Assembly (NCBI GenBank): GCA_050729835.1
Contig: JBOHLS010000055.1
Location: 1 to 7,106 of the forward strand
Source of the DNA: REEB95 sp050729835
GTDB taxonomy: Bacteria; Pseudomonadota; Alphaproteobacteria; ATCC43930; CGMCC-115725
Direction of reading: 5' to 3'
Length of the DNA stretch: 7,106 nt
The position numbers and the translations under genes are program-made. Under the pieces are notes generated by a model. The model was not told the DNA's origin. It did no database searches and was given only the letters and a program-made list of their open reading frames with translations. This document shows, piece by piece, positions 1 through 6,938 of this stretch (its first letter is position 1; each line of letters opens with the position of its first letter).

Positions 1-340
1 CGCAAACCCGCACGGTCAAGGCCGGCGGCGGGCTTTCGCCGTCGAGCACGATGTCGAAATGGGCGTAGAAGCTCGCGACTTCGTAGACCTCGACCAGAGC
101 GAGCTTCATCTCGTCGGCGAGCGCCGCAAGGTGCCGCGCGTGCAAGCAGCCGTAATGATCCTGCAGGAGGTGAAGATGCTCGATCAGCAGATCGCGGCGA
201 CGCGGCCGGTCGCCGAGAAGCTTGACGACTTCTTCAAGCGCGACCGGATCGACCTGCCGGCCTTTCGGCAGGTCGCGGCCGCCGCGTCGGCCGGAACCCG
301 GCTGGATAGAACGTGGCGGCGTGCGTCCGGAATCGGCCAT
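1..340 (-). CDS. fdsB: NAD-dependent formate dehydrogenase beta subunit (NuoE-like N-terminus), partial at window edge
   Basis: The first 113 residues of a protein that continues past the left edge. It probably carries electrons from formate oxidation in the molybdenum/tungsten alpha subunit to NAD+. Visible motifs are PKGRQVDP (residues 25-32), RDLLIEHLHLLQDHYG (49-64), LAALADEM (71-78) and VYEVASFYAHFD (85-96). The last residue, Cys113 in LTVRVC, fits the first ligand of the thioredoxin-fold [2Fe-2S] cluster of NuoE-type subunits. The pattern matches the N-terminus of the fused NuoE-NuoF subunits I recall from Methylobacterium Fdh1B and related FdsB; the NuoF part would lie outside. The ATG at 340 is preceded by GAGAG 7 bases upstream, a modest ribosome site, and starts 12 bases after the sucD stop, so it is probably cotranscribed. 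A Complex I NuoE is the alternative, but the RDLLIEHLHLLQD block and the oxalate/formate setting favour formate dehydrogenase. Confidence 0.87.
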   Translation of the reverse strand, partial: MADSGRTPPRSIQPGSGRRGGRDLPKGRQVDPVALEEVVKLLGDRPRRRDLLIEHLHLLQDHYGCLHARHLAALADEMKLALVEVYEVASFYAHFDIVLDGESPPPALTVRVC

Positions 341-352
341 CGGTTGCTCTCG

Positions 353-1227
353 CTATCTATTTAGGAGCCCAAGCATGGTCTTGCCAAGGGCCGCGGGCGA
401 ATCCGAAACCGCGATGCCCGCGCGCTTCATCGCCTCGATCTTGTCGCCGGCCGTGCCGGTGCCACCGGAGATGATTGCGCCCGCATGGCCCATGCGACGG
501 CCGGGCGGCGCGGTGGCGCCGGCAATGAATCCAACCGTCGGCTTCTTGACTTTGTTCCACTTGACGAAATCGGCGGCCTCTTCCTCGGCCGAGCCGCCGA
601 TCTCGCCGATCATGACGATCGACTTGGTCGCCGGATCGGCCAGGAACCGGTCGAGACAGTCGATGAAATTGGTGCCGTTGACCGGGTCGCCGCCGATGCC
701 GACGCAGGTCGACTGGCCAAGCCCGACCGCGGTGGTCTGCGCGACCGCCTCGTAGGTGAGCGTGCCGGAGCGCGACACGATGCCGACCGATCCGGCCTTG
801 TGGATGTGCCCCGGCATGATGCCGATCTTGCATTGGCCGGGCGTAATCACGCCCGGGCAGTTGGGCCCGATCAACCGCGTCTTCGAGCCGGCGAGGACGC
901 GCTTGACCTCCACCATGTCGAGCACCGGGATGCCCTCGGTGATGCAAACCACGAGCGGCAACTCGGCGTCGATCGCCTCGAGAATGGCGTCGGCGGCGAA
1001 GGGCGGCGGAACGTAGATCACGCTGGCGTTGGCACCGGTCGCCTTGACCGCGTCGGCGACGGTGTCGAAGACCGGCAGATCGAGATGCTTGCTGCCACCC
1101 TTCCCCGGCGTCACGCCGCCGACCATCTTGGTGCCGTAGGCGATCGCCTGCTCGGAATGGAAGGTGCCCTGCGCGCCGGTGAAGCCCTGGCAGATGACCT
1201 TGGTATTGTTATCGACGAAAATGGGCA

Positions 1228-1228
<1 letters not shown>
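353..1228 (-). CDS. sucD: Succinyl-CoA synthetase (ADP-forming) alpha subunit
   Basis: The 291-residue CoA-binding and phospho-histidine subunit of succinyl-CoA synthetase, which interconverts succinyl-CoA + ADP + Pi and succinate + CoA + ATP with SucC. The N-terminal CoA-binding Rossmann domain has the QGFTGAQGTFHSEQA block (residues 14-28). It is followed by YVPPPFAADAI (72-82), the CITEGIP loop (95-101), GPNCPGVI (121-128) and SRSGTLTYE (152-160). The phosphorylated histidine is His248 in GHAGAIISGG (247-256), matching E. coli His246, so the enzyme should be active. Length is normal for the family (about 290). The ATG at 1228 overlaps the sucC stop by one base (TGATG) and has GAGGGAA 8 bases upstream. 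The same frame stays open to 1426 inside sucC, but that extension is arginine-rich shadow sequence. The malate-CoA ligase subunit MtkB was considered; the paired beta subunit is clearly SucC-like. Confidence 0.95.
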
Positions 1229-2424
<1,196 letters not shown>

Positions 2425-2428
2425 CGGA

Positions 2429-4567
2429 TCACTTCACCAATCCGGCGCCGCGCGCCCAACGGTATTTCGCGCCGAGCACCGCCACCGGGATCTCGGTCGT
2501 ATAGGCATAGGATGGGATGCCGTGGTCGTAGAGATGCTCGGCCGCCTGCTCGACCTGCACGTCGCCAGCAAGCGACGCGACGATCGGTTTCTCGATGCCC
2601 TTGGCTTTCATCTCGTTCACCACCTCGACGACGAGATTGGCGAACACCATCGGCGGCGTGATGATGGTGTGCCAGTAGCCGAGGATGAGCGCGTGGATGC
2701 GCGGGTCCTCGAGCCCCAGCCGGATGGTGTTCTTGTAGGTCGTGGGCGGCTCGCCGCCGGTGATGTCGACGGGATTGCCCGCCGCGCCGAAAGGCGGAAT
2801 GAACTTGCGGAACGCCTGGTCGAGATCGGCCGGCATCTTCATCAGATTGAGGCCGTTGTCGACGCACGCGTCCGACAGCAGCACGCCGGAGCCGCCGGCA
2901 CCGGTGATGATGATGACGTTCTCGCCCTTGGGCGTCGGCAACTTCTGCAGGCCCCGCGCATAGTCGAGCATATCGCGCAGTCCTGGGGCGCGGATGACGC
3001 CCGAGTGGCGCAGCACGTCGTCGTAAATCTTGTCGTTGCCGGCGAGCGCGCCGGTGTGCGAGCCCGCAGCCTTGGCGCCCGCGGCCGTGCGGCCGGCCTT
3101 CAGGACGATCACCGGCTTCTTCTTCGACACCCGCTTCGCCACCTCGGCGAAGGAACGGCCGTCCTTCAGGTCCTCGAGATGCATGGCGACGACCTGGGTG
3201 TTGTCGTCCTGCTCGAAATAGGTGAGCAGATCGTCCTCGTCGAGGTCCGCCTTGTTGCCGAGGCCGACGATCGCCGAAACGCCCATCTTGGCCGAGCGCG
3301 AGAAGCCGATGATCGCCATGCCGATGCCGCCCGATTGCGACGACAGCGCCGCCTGGCCCTTGTAGTCGTAGGGCGTGCAGAACGTCGCGCACAGATTCTC
3401 CGGCGTGTAATAGTAACCGTAGATGTTGGGGCCCATGAGCCGGACGTTGTACTTGCGCCCGATCTCCTGGATCTCCTTCTGACCGGCGACATTGCCGGTC
3501 TCGGCGAAGCCCGAGGGAATCAGGACGGCGCCCGGGATCTTCTTCTCGCCGACCTCGACGAGCGCGCCGGCGACGAACTTGGCCGGGATGCAGAACACGG
3601 CGACGTCGATCTCACCCGGCACGTCCTTGACCGATTTATAGACCTTGCGGCCCAGGATATCGGACGCCGAGGGATGGATCGGATAGATGGCCCCCTGGTA
3701 GCCGCCGTTGATGAGATTCTTCATCACCGAATTGCCGATCTTGCCGTCCTCAGCCGAGGCGCCGATCACCGCGATCGATTTCGGCCGCATGATGTGATTC
3801 ATGGCACGATTGATCTCGTCCTTGCCCGGGCGATAGCGCTGCGCGACCGGCTTCCAGTCGAGAATGATGCGGACGTCGGCCGCGACCGCCGCCTTCTCCG
3901 AGGCGAAAATCGGGTTGAGGTCCATCTCGGCGATCTCGGGGAAGTCGGCGATCAGCTTCGAGACGTTCTCGATCAGGCCGGCGAGCGCGGCGCGATTGAC
4001 GCCCTTGCCGCCACGCACGCCCTTCAGAATCTCGGCCGCCTTGATGCCATCGAGCATGCCGAGCGCCTCGTCGCGCGTCACCGGCGCGAGGCGGAAGGTC
4101 ACGTCCTTCAGCACCTCGACCAGGACGCCGCCCATGCCGAAGGCGACGAGCTTGCCGAAGCTCGGGTCGGTGACGGTGCCGACGATGACCTCGCGGCCGC
4201 CACCGACCATCTGCTGGACCTGGACGCCCTCGATCTTGGCCTTGCGGTTATACTTCTTGGCGTTGGCGATGATCGTCGCGTAGGCCTTCTGCGCTTCTTG
4301 CTGCGTCTTGACGCCGACTACGACGCCGCCGGCCTCGGTCTTGTGCAGGATGTCGGGCGAGACGATCTTGAGAACGACCGGGAAACCGACCTTCTTGCCG
4401 AGCTTGCCCGCCTCTGCGGCGCTCGTCGCCAGGCCTTCCTTCGGCACCGCGATGCCGTAGGCGTCGCAGACCAGCTTGCCTTCGGGCGCGGTCAGGGCAT
4501 TGCGCTTGTCGACCTTGGCGCGGTCGAGCACTTTGCGTACGGCGGCTTTGGCGTTTTTCGCACTCAT
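2429..4567 (-). CDS. Fused beta-alpha NDP-forming acyl-CoA ligase (acetate--CoA ligase family)
   Basis: A 712-residue single-chain member of the NDP-forming acyl-CoA synthetase superfamily, which converts acyl-CoA + ADP + Pi to acid + CoA + ATP or the reverse. The ATP-grasp (beta) half comes first, about residues 15-240, with LKIVSPDILHKTEAGGV (66-82) and EMDLNPI (214-220). The alpha half follows. Its CoA-binding Rossmann domain begins at RPKSIAVIGAS (261-271), and the ligase domain spans about 400-700. The phosphorylated histidine is His504 in GSHTGALAG (502-510). A second conserved histidine, His75 in ILHKTEAGG, matches the beta-subunit relay histidine of archaeal ACD. The usual GPNCxG motif reads GPNIYG (379-384), followed by YYYTP. 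The true substrate is unknown. Between Frc and formate dehydrogenase, formyl-CoA/formate, oxalate or acetate are the plausible acyl groups. The start at 4567 is chosen because GGGAGAG lies 7 bases upstream; the in-frame ATG at 4585 overlaps that site and lacks one of its own. Confidence 0.87.
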   Translation of the reverse strand: MSAKNAKAAVRKVLDRAKVDKRNALTAPEGKLVCDAYGIAVPKEGLATSAAEAGKLGKKVGFPVVLKIVSPDILHKTEAGGVVVGVKTQQEAQKAYATIIANAKKYNRKAKIEGVQVQQMVGGGREVIVGTVTDPSFGKLVAFGMGGVLVEVLKDVTFRLAPVTRDEALGMLDGIKAAEILKGVRGGKGVNRAALAGLIENVSKLIADFPEIAEMDLNPIFASEKAAVAADVRIILDWKPVAQRYRPGKDEINRAMNHIMRPKSIAVIGASAEDGKIGNSVMKNLINGGYQGAIYPIHPSASDILGRKVYKSVKDVPGEIDVAVFCIPAKFVAGALVEVGEKKIPGAVLIPSGFAETGNVAGQKEIQEIGRKYNVRLMGPNIYGYYYTPENLCATFCTPYDYKGQAALSSQSGGIGMAIIGFSRSAKMGVSAIVGLGNKADLDEDDLLTYFEQDDNTQVVAMHLEDLKDGRSFAEVAKRVSKKKPVIVLKAGRTAAGAKAAGSHTGALAGNDKIYDDVLRHSGVIRAPGLRDMLDYARGLQKLPTPKGENVIIITGAGGSGVLLSDACVDNGLNLMKMPADLDQAFRKFIPPFGAAGNPVDITGGEPPTTYKNTIRLGLEDPRIHALILGYWHTIITPPMVFANLVVEVVNEMKAKGIEKPIVASLAGDVQVEQAAEHLYDHGIPSYAYTTEIPVAVLGAKYRWARGAGLVK

Positions 4568-4574
4568 ATCGAAA

Positions 4575-4581
4575 CTCTCCC
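4575..4581 (-). promoter_or_regulatory. Ribosome binding site deciding the acyl-CoA ligase start
   Basis: The minus strand reads GGGAGAG, 7 bases before the ATG at 4567. It lies 2 bases downstream of the alternative in-frame ATG at 4585, so it can serve only the inner start. This supports a 712-residue rather than a 718-residue product. Confidence 0.75.
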
Positions 4582-4621
4582 TCATGCCTTGGTCGCGACG
4601 ATCCTTCGCCGCACTAAATGG

Positions 4622-4651
4622 AAAAAGGGGCGGATATTTGCCATCCGCCCC
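4622..4651 (-). terminator. Rho-independent terminator between frc and the acyl-CoA ligase gene
   Basis: On the minus strand GGGGCGGAT and ATCCGCCCC form a perfect 9-bp GC-rich stem (4651-4643 and 4635-4627) around a 7-base loop. TTTTTC follows immediately (4626-4621). The stem begins 16 bases after the frc stop. There is no T tract on the plus-strand side, so it acts only in the direction of the cluster. The next gene starts 54 bases beyond the T tract and I see no convincing promoter in that gap. It therefore may act as a partial terminator that lowers expression of the downstream genes relative to frc. Confidence 0.85.
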
Positions 4652-4667
4652 CGGTAACGGATAGGCG

Positions 4668-5945
4668 CTATTCCGCCGCCATCGGCTTGGCGCCGCCGAG
4701 CGCGCCGGACTCCTTGAACTCGCGCACCTTCTTGTCGTCGAAGCCCAGCACCTTGGTCAGGATCTCGTCGGTGTGCTCGCCCAGAAGCGGCGAGCGCTTG
4801 ACGTCGCTCGGGCTGTCGCTGAGCTTGATCGGATTGCCGACGGTCAAGTACTTGCCGCGCTTGGGATGGTCGACCTCGACCACCGTACCGGTCTTGCGCA
4901 GCGACGGGTCCTCGGCCAACTCCTTCATCGACAGGATCGGGCCGCAGGGGATGTCGTACTTGTTGAGGGTGTCCATGACCTCGAACTTGGTCTTGGTCAT
5001 GGTCCACTGTTCGATGCGGCTGAAGATCGCCTTGATCTTGTTGAGCCGCGCATCGGCCGTGGCATAGCCCGGATCGGTGATCCAGCCCTCTTCGCCGATC
5101 ACCTTGCAGACCTTGTCCCACACCGGCGCCTGGGTGATGAAATAGATGTAGGCGTTGGGATCGGTCTCCCAGCCCTTGCACTTGAGGATCCAACCCGGCT
5201 GGCCGCCACCGGAATCGTTGCCGGCGCGCGGCGTCGCGTCGCCGAACGGAATGCCTTCGCCGTACTGGCTGTATTCCTTGAGCGGTCCGTGCTTGAGACG
5301 CTGCTGGTCGCGCAGTTTGACGCGGCAGAGGTTGAGCACGCCGTCCTGCATCGCCACGGTGACGCGCTGACCCTTGCCGGAATGGGTGCGGTGGTAAAGC
5401 GCGGTCACGATGCCGAGCGCCAGATGCAGGCCGTTGCCGGAGTCGCCGATCTGCGCGCCGGTGACCAGCGGCGGACCGTCGCGGAAGCCGGTGGTCGAAG
5501 CCGAGCCGCCGGTGCATTGCGCAACGTTCTCGTAGACCTTGCAGTCCTCGTAAGGGCCCGGGCCGAAGCCCTTGATCGAGGCCATGATGATCTTGGGATT
5601 GATCTGATGGACCCGCTCCCAGGGGAATCCCATGCGGTCGAGCACGCCGGGGCCGAAATTCTCGACCAGCACGTCGCACACCTTGATCAGGCTCTCGAGC
5701 AGCTCTTTGCCCTTGGGATTCTTGGTGTCGATGGTGATCGACCGCTTGTTGTGGTTGAGCATGGTGAAATAGAGGCTGTCGGCGTTGGGCACGTCGCGCA
5801 GCTGGCCTCGCGTGATGTCGCCCGTGCCGGGCCGCTCGACCTTCAGCACGTCGGCGCCGAACCACGCCAGCAGCTGCGTGCAGGTCGGGCCCGACTGCAC
5901 GTGCGTGAAATCGAGAATGCGAACGCCTTCGAGAGCCTTGTACAT
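4668..5945 (-). CDS. frc: Formyl-CoA:oxalate CoA-transferase (class III / CaiB-BaiF family)
   Basis: A 425-residue cytoplasmic class III CoA-transferase that moves CoA from formyl-CoA (or another donor such as succinyl-CoA) to oxalate, giving oxalyl-CoA. The sequence follows characterised Frc proteins end to end: LDFTHVQSGP (residues 11-20, with conserved Gln17), ADVLKVERPGTGD (31-43), NKRSI (66-70), VENFGPG (94-100) and YENVAQC (138-144). The catalytic aspartate is Asp168 in GAQIGDSGNGLHL, equivalent to Asp169 of Oxalobacter. Then follow MQDGVLNLCRVKLRDQQRL (199-217), the glycine-loop region SGGGQPGW (245-252), LKCKGWETDPNAYIYF (254-269) and LLGEHTDE (387-394). Position 48 is Gln, as in E. 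coli YfdW, where Oxalobacter Frc has Trp. Oxalobacter Frc is about 428 residues, so this is full length. The ATG at 5945 has AAGGAGGA 6 bases upstream. Related carnitine- or succinate-type transferases are less likely given the KGWETD and VAQC blocks. Oxalyl-CoA decarboxylase, its usual partner, is not seen here. Confidence 0.94.
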   Translation of the reverse strand: MYKALEGVRILDFTHVQSGPTCTQLLAWFGADVLKVERPGTGDITRGQLRDVPNADSLYFTMLNHNKRSITIDTKNPKGKELLESLIKVCDVLVENFGPGVLDRMGFPWERVHQINPKIIMASIKGFGPGPYEDCKVYENVAQCTGGSASTTGFRDGPPLVTGAQIGDSGNGLHLALGIVTALYHRTHSGKGQRVTVAMQDGVLNLCRVKLRDQQRLKHGPLKEYSQYGEGIPFGDATPRAGNDSGGGQPGWILKCKGWETDPNAYIYFITQAPVWDKVCKVIGEEGWITDPGYATADARLNKIKAIFSRIEQWTMTKTKFEVMDTLNKYDIPCGPILSMKELAEDPSLRKTGTVVEVDHPKRGKYLTVGNPIKLSDSPSDVKRSPLLGEHTDEILTKVLGFDDKKVREFKESGALGGAKPMAAE

Positions 5946-5951
5946 CTGATG

Positions 5952-5959
5952 TCCTCCTT
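5952..5959 (-). promoter_or_regulatory. Strong ribosome binding site of frc
   Basis: The minus strand reads AAGGAGGA, a near-perfect Shine-Dalgarno, 6 bases before the frc ATG at 5945. It fixes the frc start and suggests high translation compared with sucC, whose site is weak. Confidence 0.8.
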
Positions 5960-5975
5960 CGCGCGTCTTTTTTAT

Positions 5976-6092
5976 CTAGTTGTGCGTCGTCTGGATTTCG
6001 GTCCCGGGCGCGGATTCGCGTGGGTTGGCCCAGACGCCGACGGCGACAGTTGCAGCGTGGGTTTTAACTGCGGTCCTGACGTCATCTGCCAT
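5976..6092 (-). CDS. Small ORF (38 codons) between the regulator and frc, unknown function
   Basis: A 38-residue ORF that I do not recognise. It begins MADDVRTAVKTHAATVAVG and ends TEIQTTHN. It is soluble-looking, with no signal peptide, membrane segment, cysteine or obvious motif, and one tryptophan near residue 21. Support comes from translation signals and position. The ATG at 6092 has GGAGGA 6 bases upstream, the gap from the regulator stop is 25 bases, and the gap to the frc start is 30 bases, so it fills the regulator-frc interval neatly. Its third codon positions are visibly less GC-rich than those of the neighbours, which argues for a leader peptide, a young gene or a remnant. An in-frame ATG at 6170 would lengthen it to 64 residues but overlaps the regulator's end and ignores the good ribosome site. 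It could be a translated leader for frc or chance. Confidence 0.45.
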   Translation of the reverse strand: MADDVRTAVKTHAATVAVGVWANPRESAPGTEIQTTHN

Positions 6093-6098
6093 GAGAAT

Positions 6099-6104
6099 TC
6101 CTCC
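6099..6104 (-). promoter_or_regulatory. Ribosome binding site of the 38-codon ORF
   Basis: The minus strand reads GGAGGA, 6 bases before the ATG at 6092 and just after the regulator stop at 6118-6120. It is as strong as the frc site and is the main reason to take the small ORF seriously. Confidence 0.55.
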
Positions 6105-6117
6105 GTCTTCCCCCGGA

Positions 6118-6807
6118 TCAATCGAGATAGTCGCAGTGCCGCTCGACGTGAGCGGCAAGATCGAGCGCATGCCTGAGCACCAATGAGGCGGCGCGTTCGG
6201 TGTCGCGACGTTGCAACGCCTCGATGATGTTCATGTGATCGACGATCGAGCGCTTGGCGCGATCGTCCTGGCCGATCGTCGCCTGACGGATGGCGCGCAT
6301 GTGGATGAAAAGGTCGCGCGTCATCTCGACCAGGACCGGATTGCCCGACAACTGGATGATCGCCTGGTGGAAGCGGATGTTGGCGTCCGAGTATTCGTCG
6401 ATATGGCCTTCGGGTGAGCCGTCGCGGAAGCTGTCGAACATGTGGCGCAGCGTCGCGATGTCGCGATCGGACGCGTACTGCGTCGCCAGGCGCGCGGCCA
6501 GGCTCTCAAGCGCCGCCCAAACCTGGATCATGCGCACGATTTCCTGCTTGCTCTTGCGTACCACGATGACGCCGCGCCGCGGCACGGTGCGCACGAAACC
6601 TTCGCGCTGGAGCATGGTCAGTGCTTCGCGAATCGGCGTGCGCGACACGCCGAGCTCCTGCGACAGGCGGCGCTCGTCCAGTCGGATTTCTTCCGCCTGG
6701 CCGTAGACGTTCATGGCGGTAATCGCCTCTTTGAGCTTGCGATACGCCTGAAGGCGGAAGCTCGCCGGCGAATCAATCGGTTTGATAACGAGACGCGTGG
6801 CCGTCAT
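6118..6807 (-). CDS. GntR-family transcriptional regulator, FadR/FCD subfamily
   Basis: A 229-residue DNA-binding regulator. The N-terminal winged helix-turn-helix spans about residues 18-83, with RLDERRLSQELGVSRTPIREAL (42-63) as the recognition segment and LQREGFVRTVPRRGVIV (66-82) as the wing. The C-terminal FCD ligand-binding domain spans about 88-218. Its expected metal-site residues are visible: Asp141 and His147 in DANIRFHQAI, His191 in DHMNIIEAL, and His213 in VLRHALDL. FCD regulators usually bind small carboxylates or acyl-CoA compounds; oxalate, formate or an oxalate-derived CoA ester is a reasonable but unproven ligand here. The ATG at 6807 has GGGAGGG 8 bases upstream. It is the first gene of the cluster, codirectional with it, and a perfect GntR-type palindrome lies in its promoter, so autoregulation is likely. 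Length is typical for FadR/FCD proteins. Confidence 0.93.
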   Translation of the reverse strand: MTATRLVIKPIDSPASFRLQAYRKLKEAITAMNVYGQAEEIRLDERRLSQELGVSRTPIREALTMLQREGFVRTVPRRGVIVVRKSKQEIVRMIQVWAALESLAARLATQYASDRDIATLRHMFDSFRDGSPEGHIDEYSDANIRFHQAIIQLSGNPVLVEMTRDLFIHMRAIRQATIGQDDRAKRSIVDHMNIIEALQRRDTERAASLVLRHALDLAAHVERHCDYLD

Positions 6808-6815
6808 ATAGGCAA

Positions 6816-6822
6816 CCCTCCC
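6816..6822 (-). promoter_or_regulatory. Ribosome binding site of the GntR regulator
   Basis: The minus strand reads GGGAGGG, 8 bases before the ATG at 6807, supporting that start. Confidence 0.65.
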
Positions 6823-6860
6823 GTGGAGCGCCGTTCAACCTGGCCCCCTGATTAAGGCGG

Positions 6861-6889
6861 ATGGTATCTGGTATACCACGGCGGGTCAA
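6861..6889 (-). promoter_or_regulatory. Sigma70-type promoter of the regulator-frc transcript
   Basis: On the minus strand TTGACC (6889-6884, five of six -35 consensus bases) is separated by exactly 17 bases from TACCAT (6866-6861, four of six -10 bases). Transcription would start near 6853, giving a leader of about 46 bases before the regulator ATG at 6807. The -10 is imperfect, but the spacing and the embedded operator strengthen the call. Confidence 0.7.
6862..6878. promoter_or_regulatory. GntR-type operator: TGGTATACCA palindrome with an adjacent half-site
   Basis: TGGTATACCA at 6869-6878 is a perfect 10-bp palindrome of the TNGTNNACNA kind commonly bound by FadR/VanR-type GntR regulators. 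A second TGGTAT lies directly beside it at 6862-6867, so the half-site occurs twice in tandem, one base apart. The palindrome lies wholly inside the -35/-10 spacer, and the extra half-site overlaps the -10. Binding there would block RNA polymerase. The most likely ligand protein is the regulator encoded 62 bases downstream. I found no second full copy upstream of frc or the ligase gene. Confidence 0.75.
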
Positions 6890-6903
6890 AGAGAATCCCG
6901 CTT

Positions 6904-6938
6904 CGTCCCATCCGATCTGAACATGATCGGAATTGACG
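6904..6938. promoter_or_regulatory. 35-bp interrupted dyad upstream of the promoter
   Basis: The plus strand reads CGTC-N3-TCCGATC-N7-GATCGGA-N3-GACG, symmetric about base 6921. The inner 7-bp and outer 4-bp arms are perfect, giving 11 of 14 paired positions. The centre is about 68 bases upstream of the predicted start, where activators often bind. There is no T tract on either side, so it is not an intrinsic terminator. Which protein binds it, if any, is unknown. Confidence 0.45.

Noticed and set aside
4567..4585. An upstream ATG at 4585 giving a 718-residue ligase
   Set aside because: The only good ribosome site, GGGAGAG at 4575-4581, is downstream of this ATG and ideally placed for the ATG at 4567.
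6093..6170. A 64-codon version of the small ORF starting at 6170
   Set aside because: The extra 26 codons overlap the end of the regulator gene and bypass the strong GGAGGA site that serves the ATG at 6092.
4773..6176. A 467-codon plus-strand open frame
   Set aside because: It lies antisense to frc and the small ORF, with the same shadow composition and no recognisable domain.
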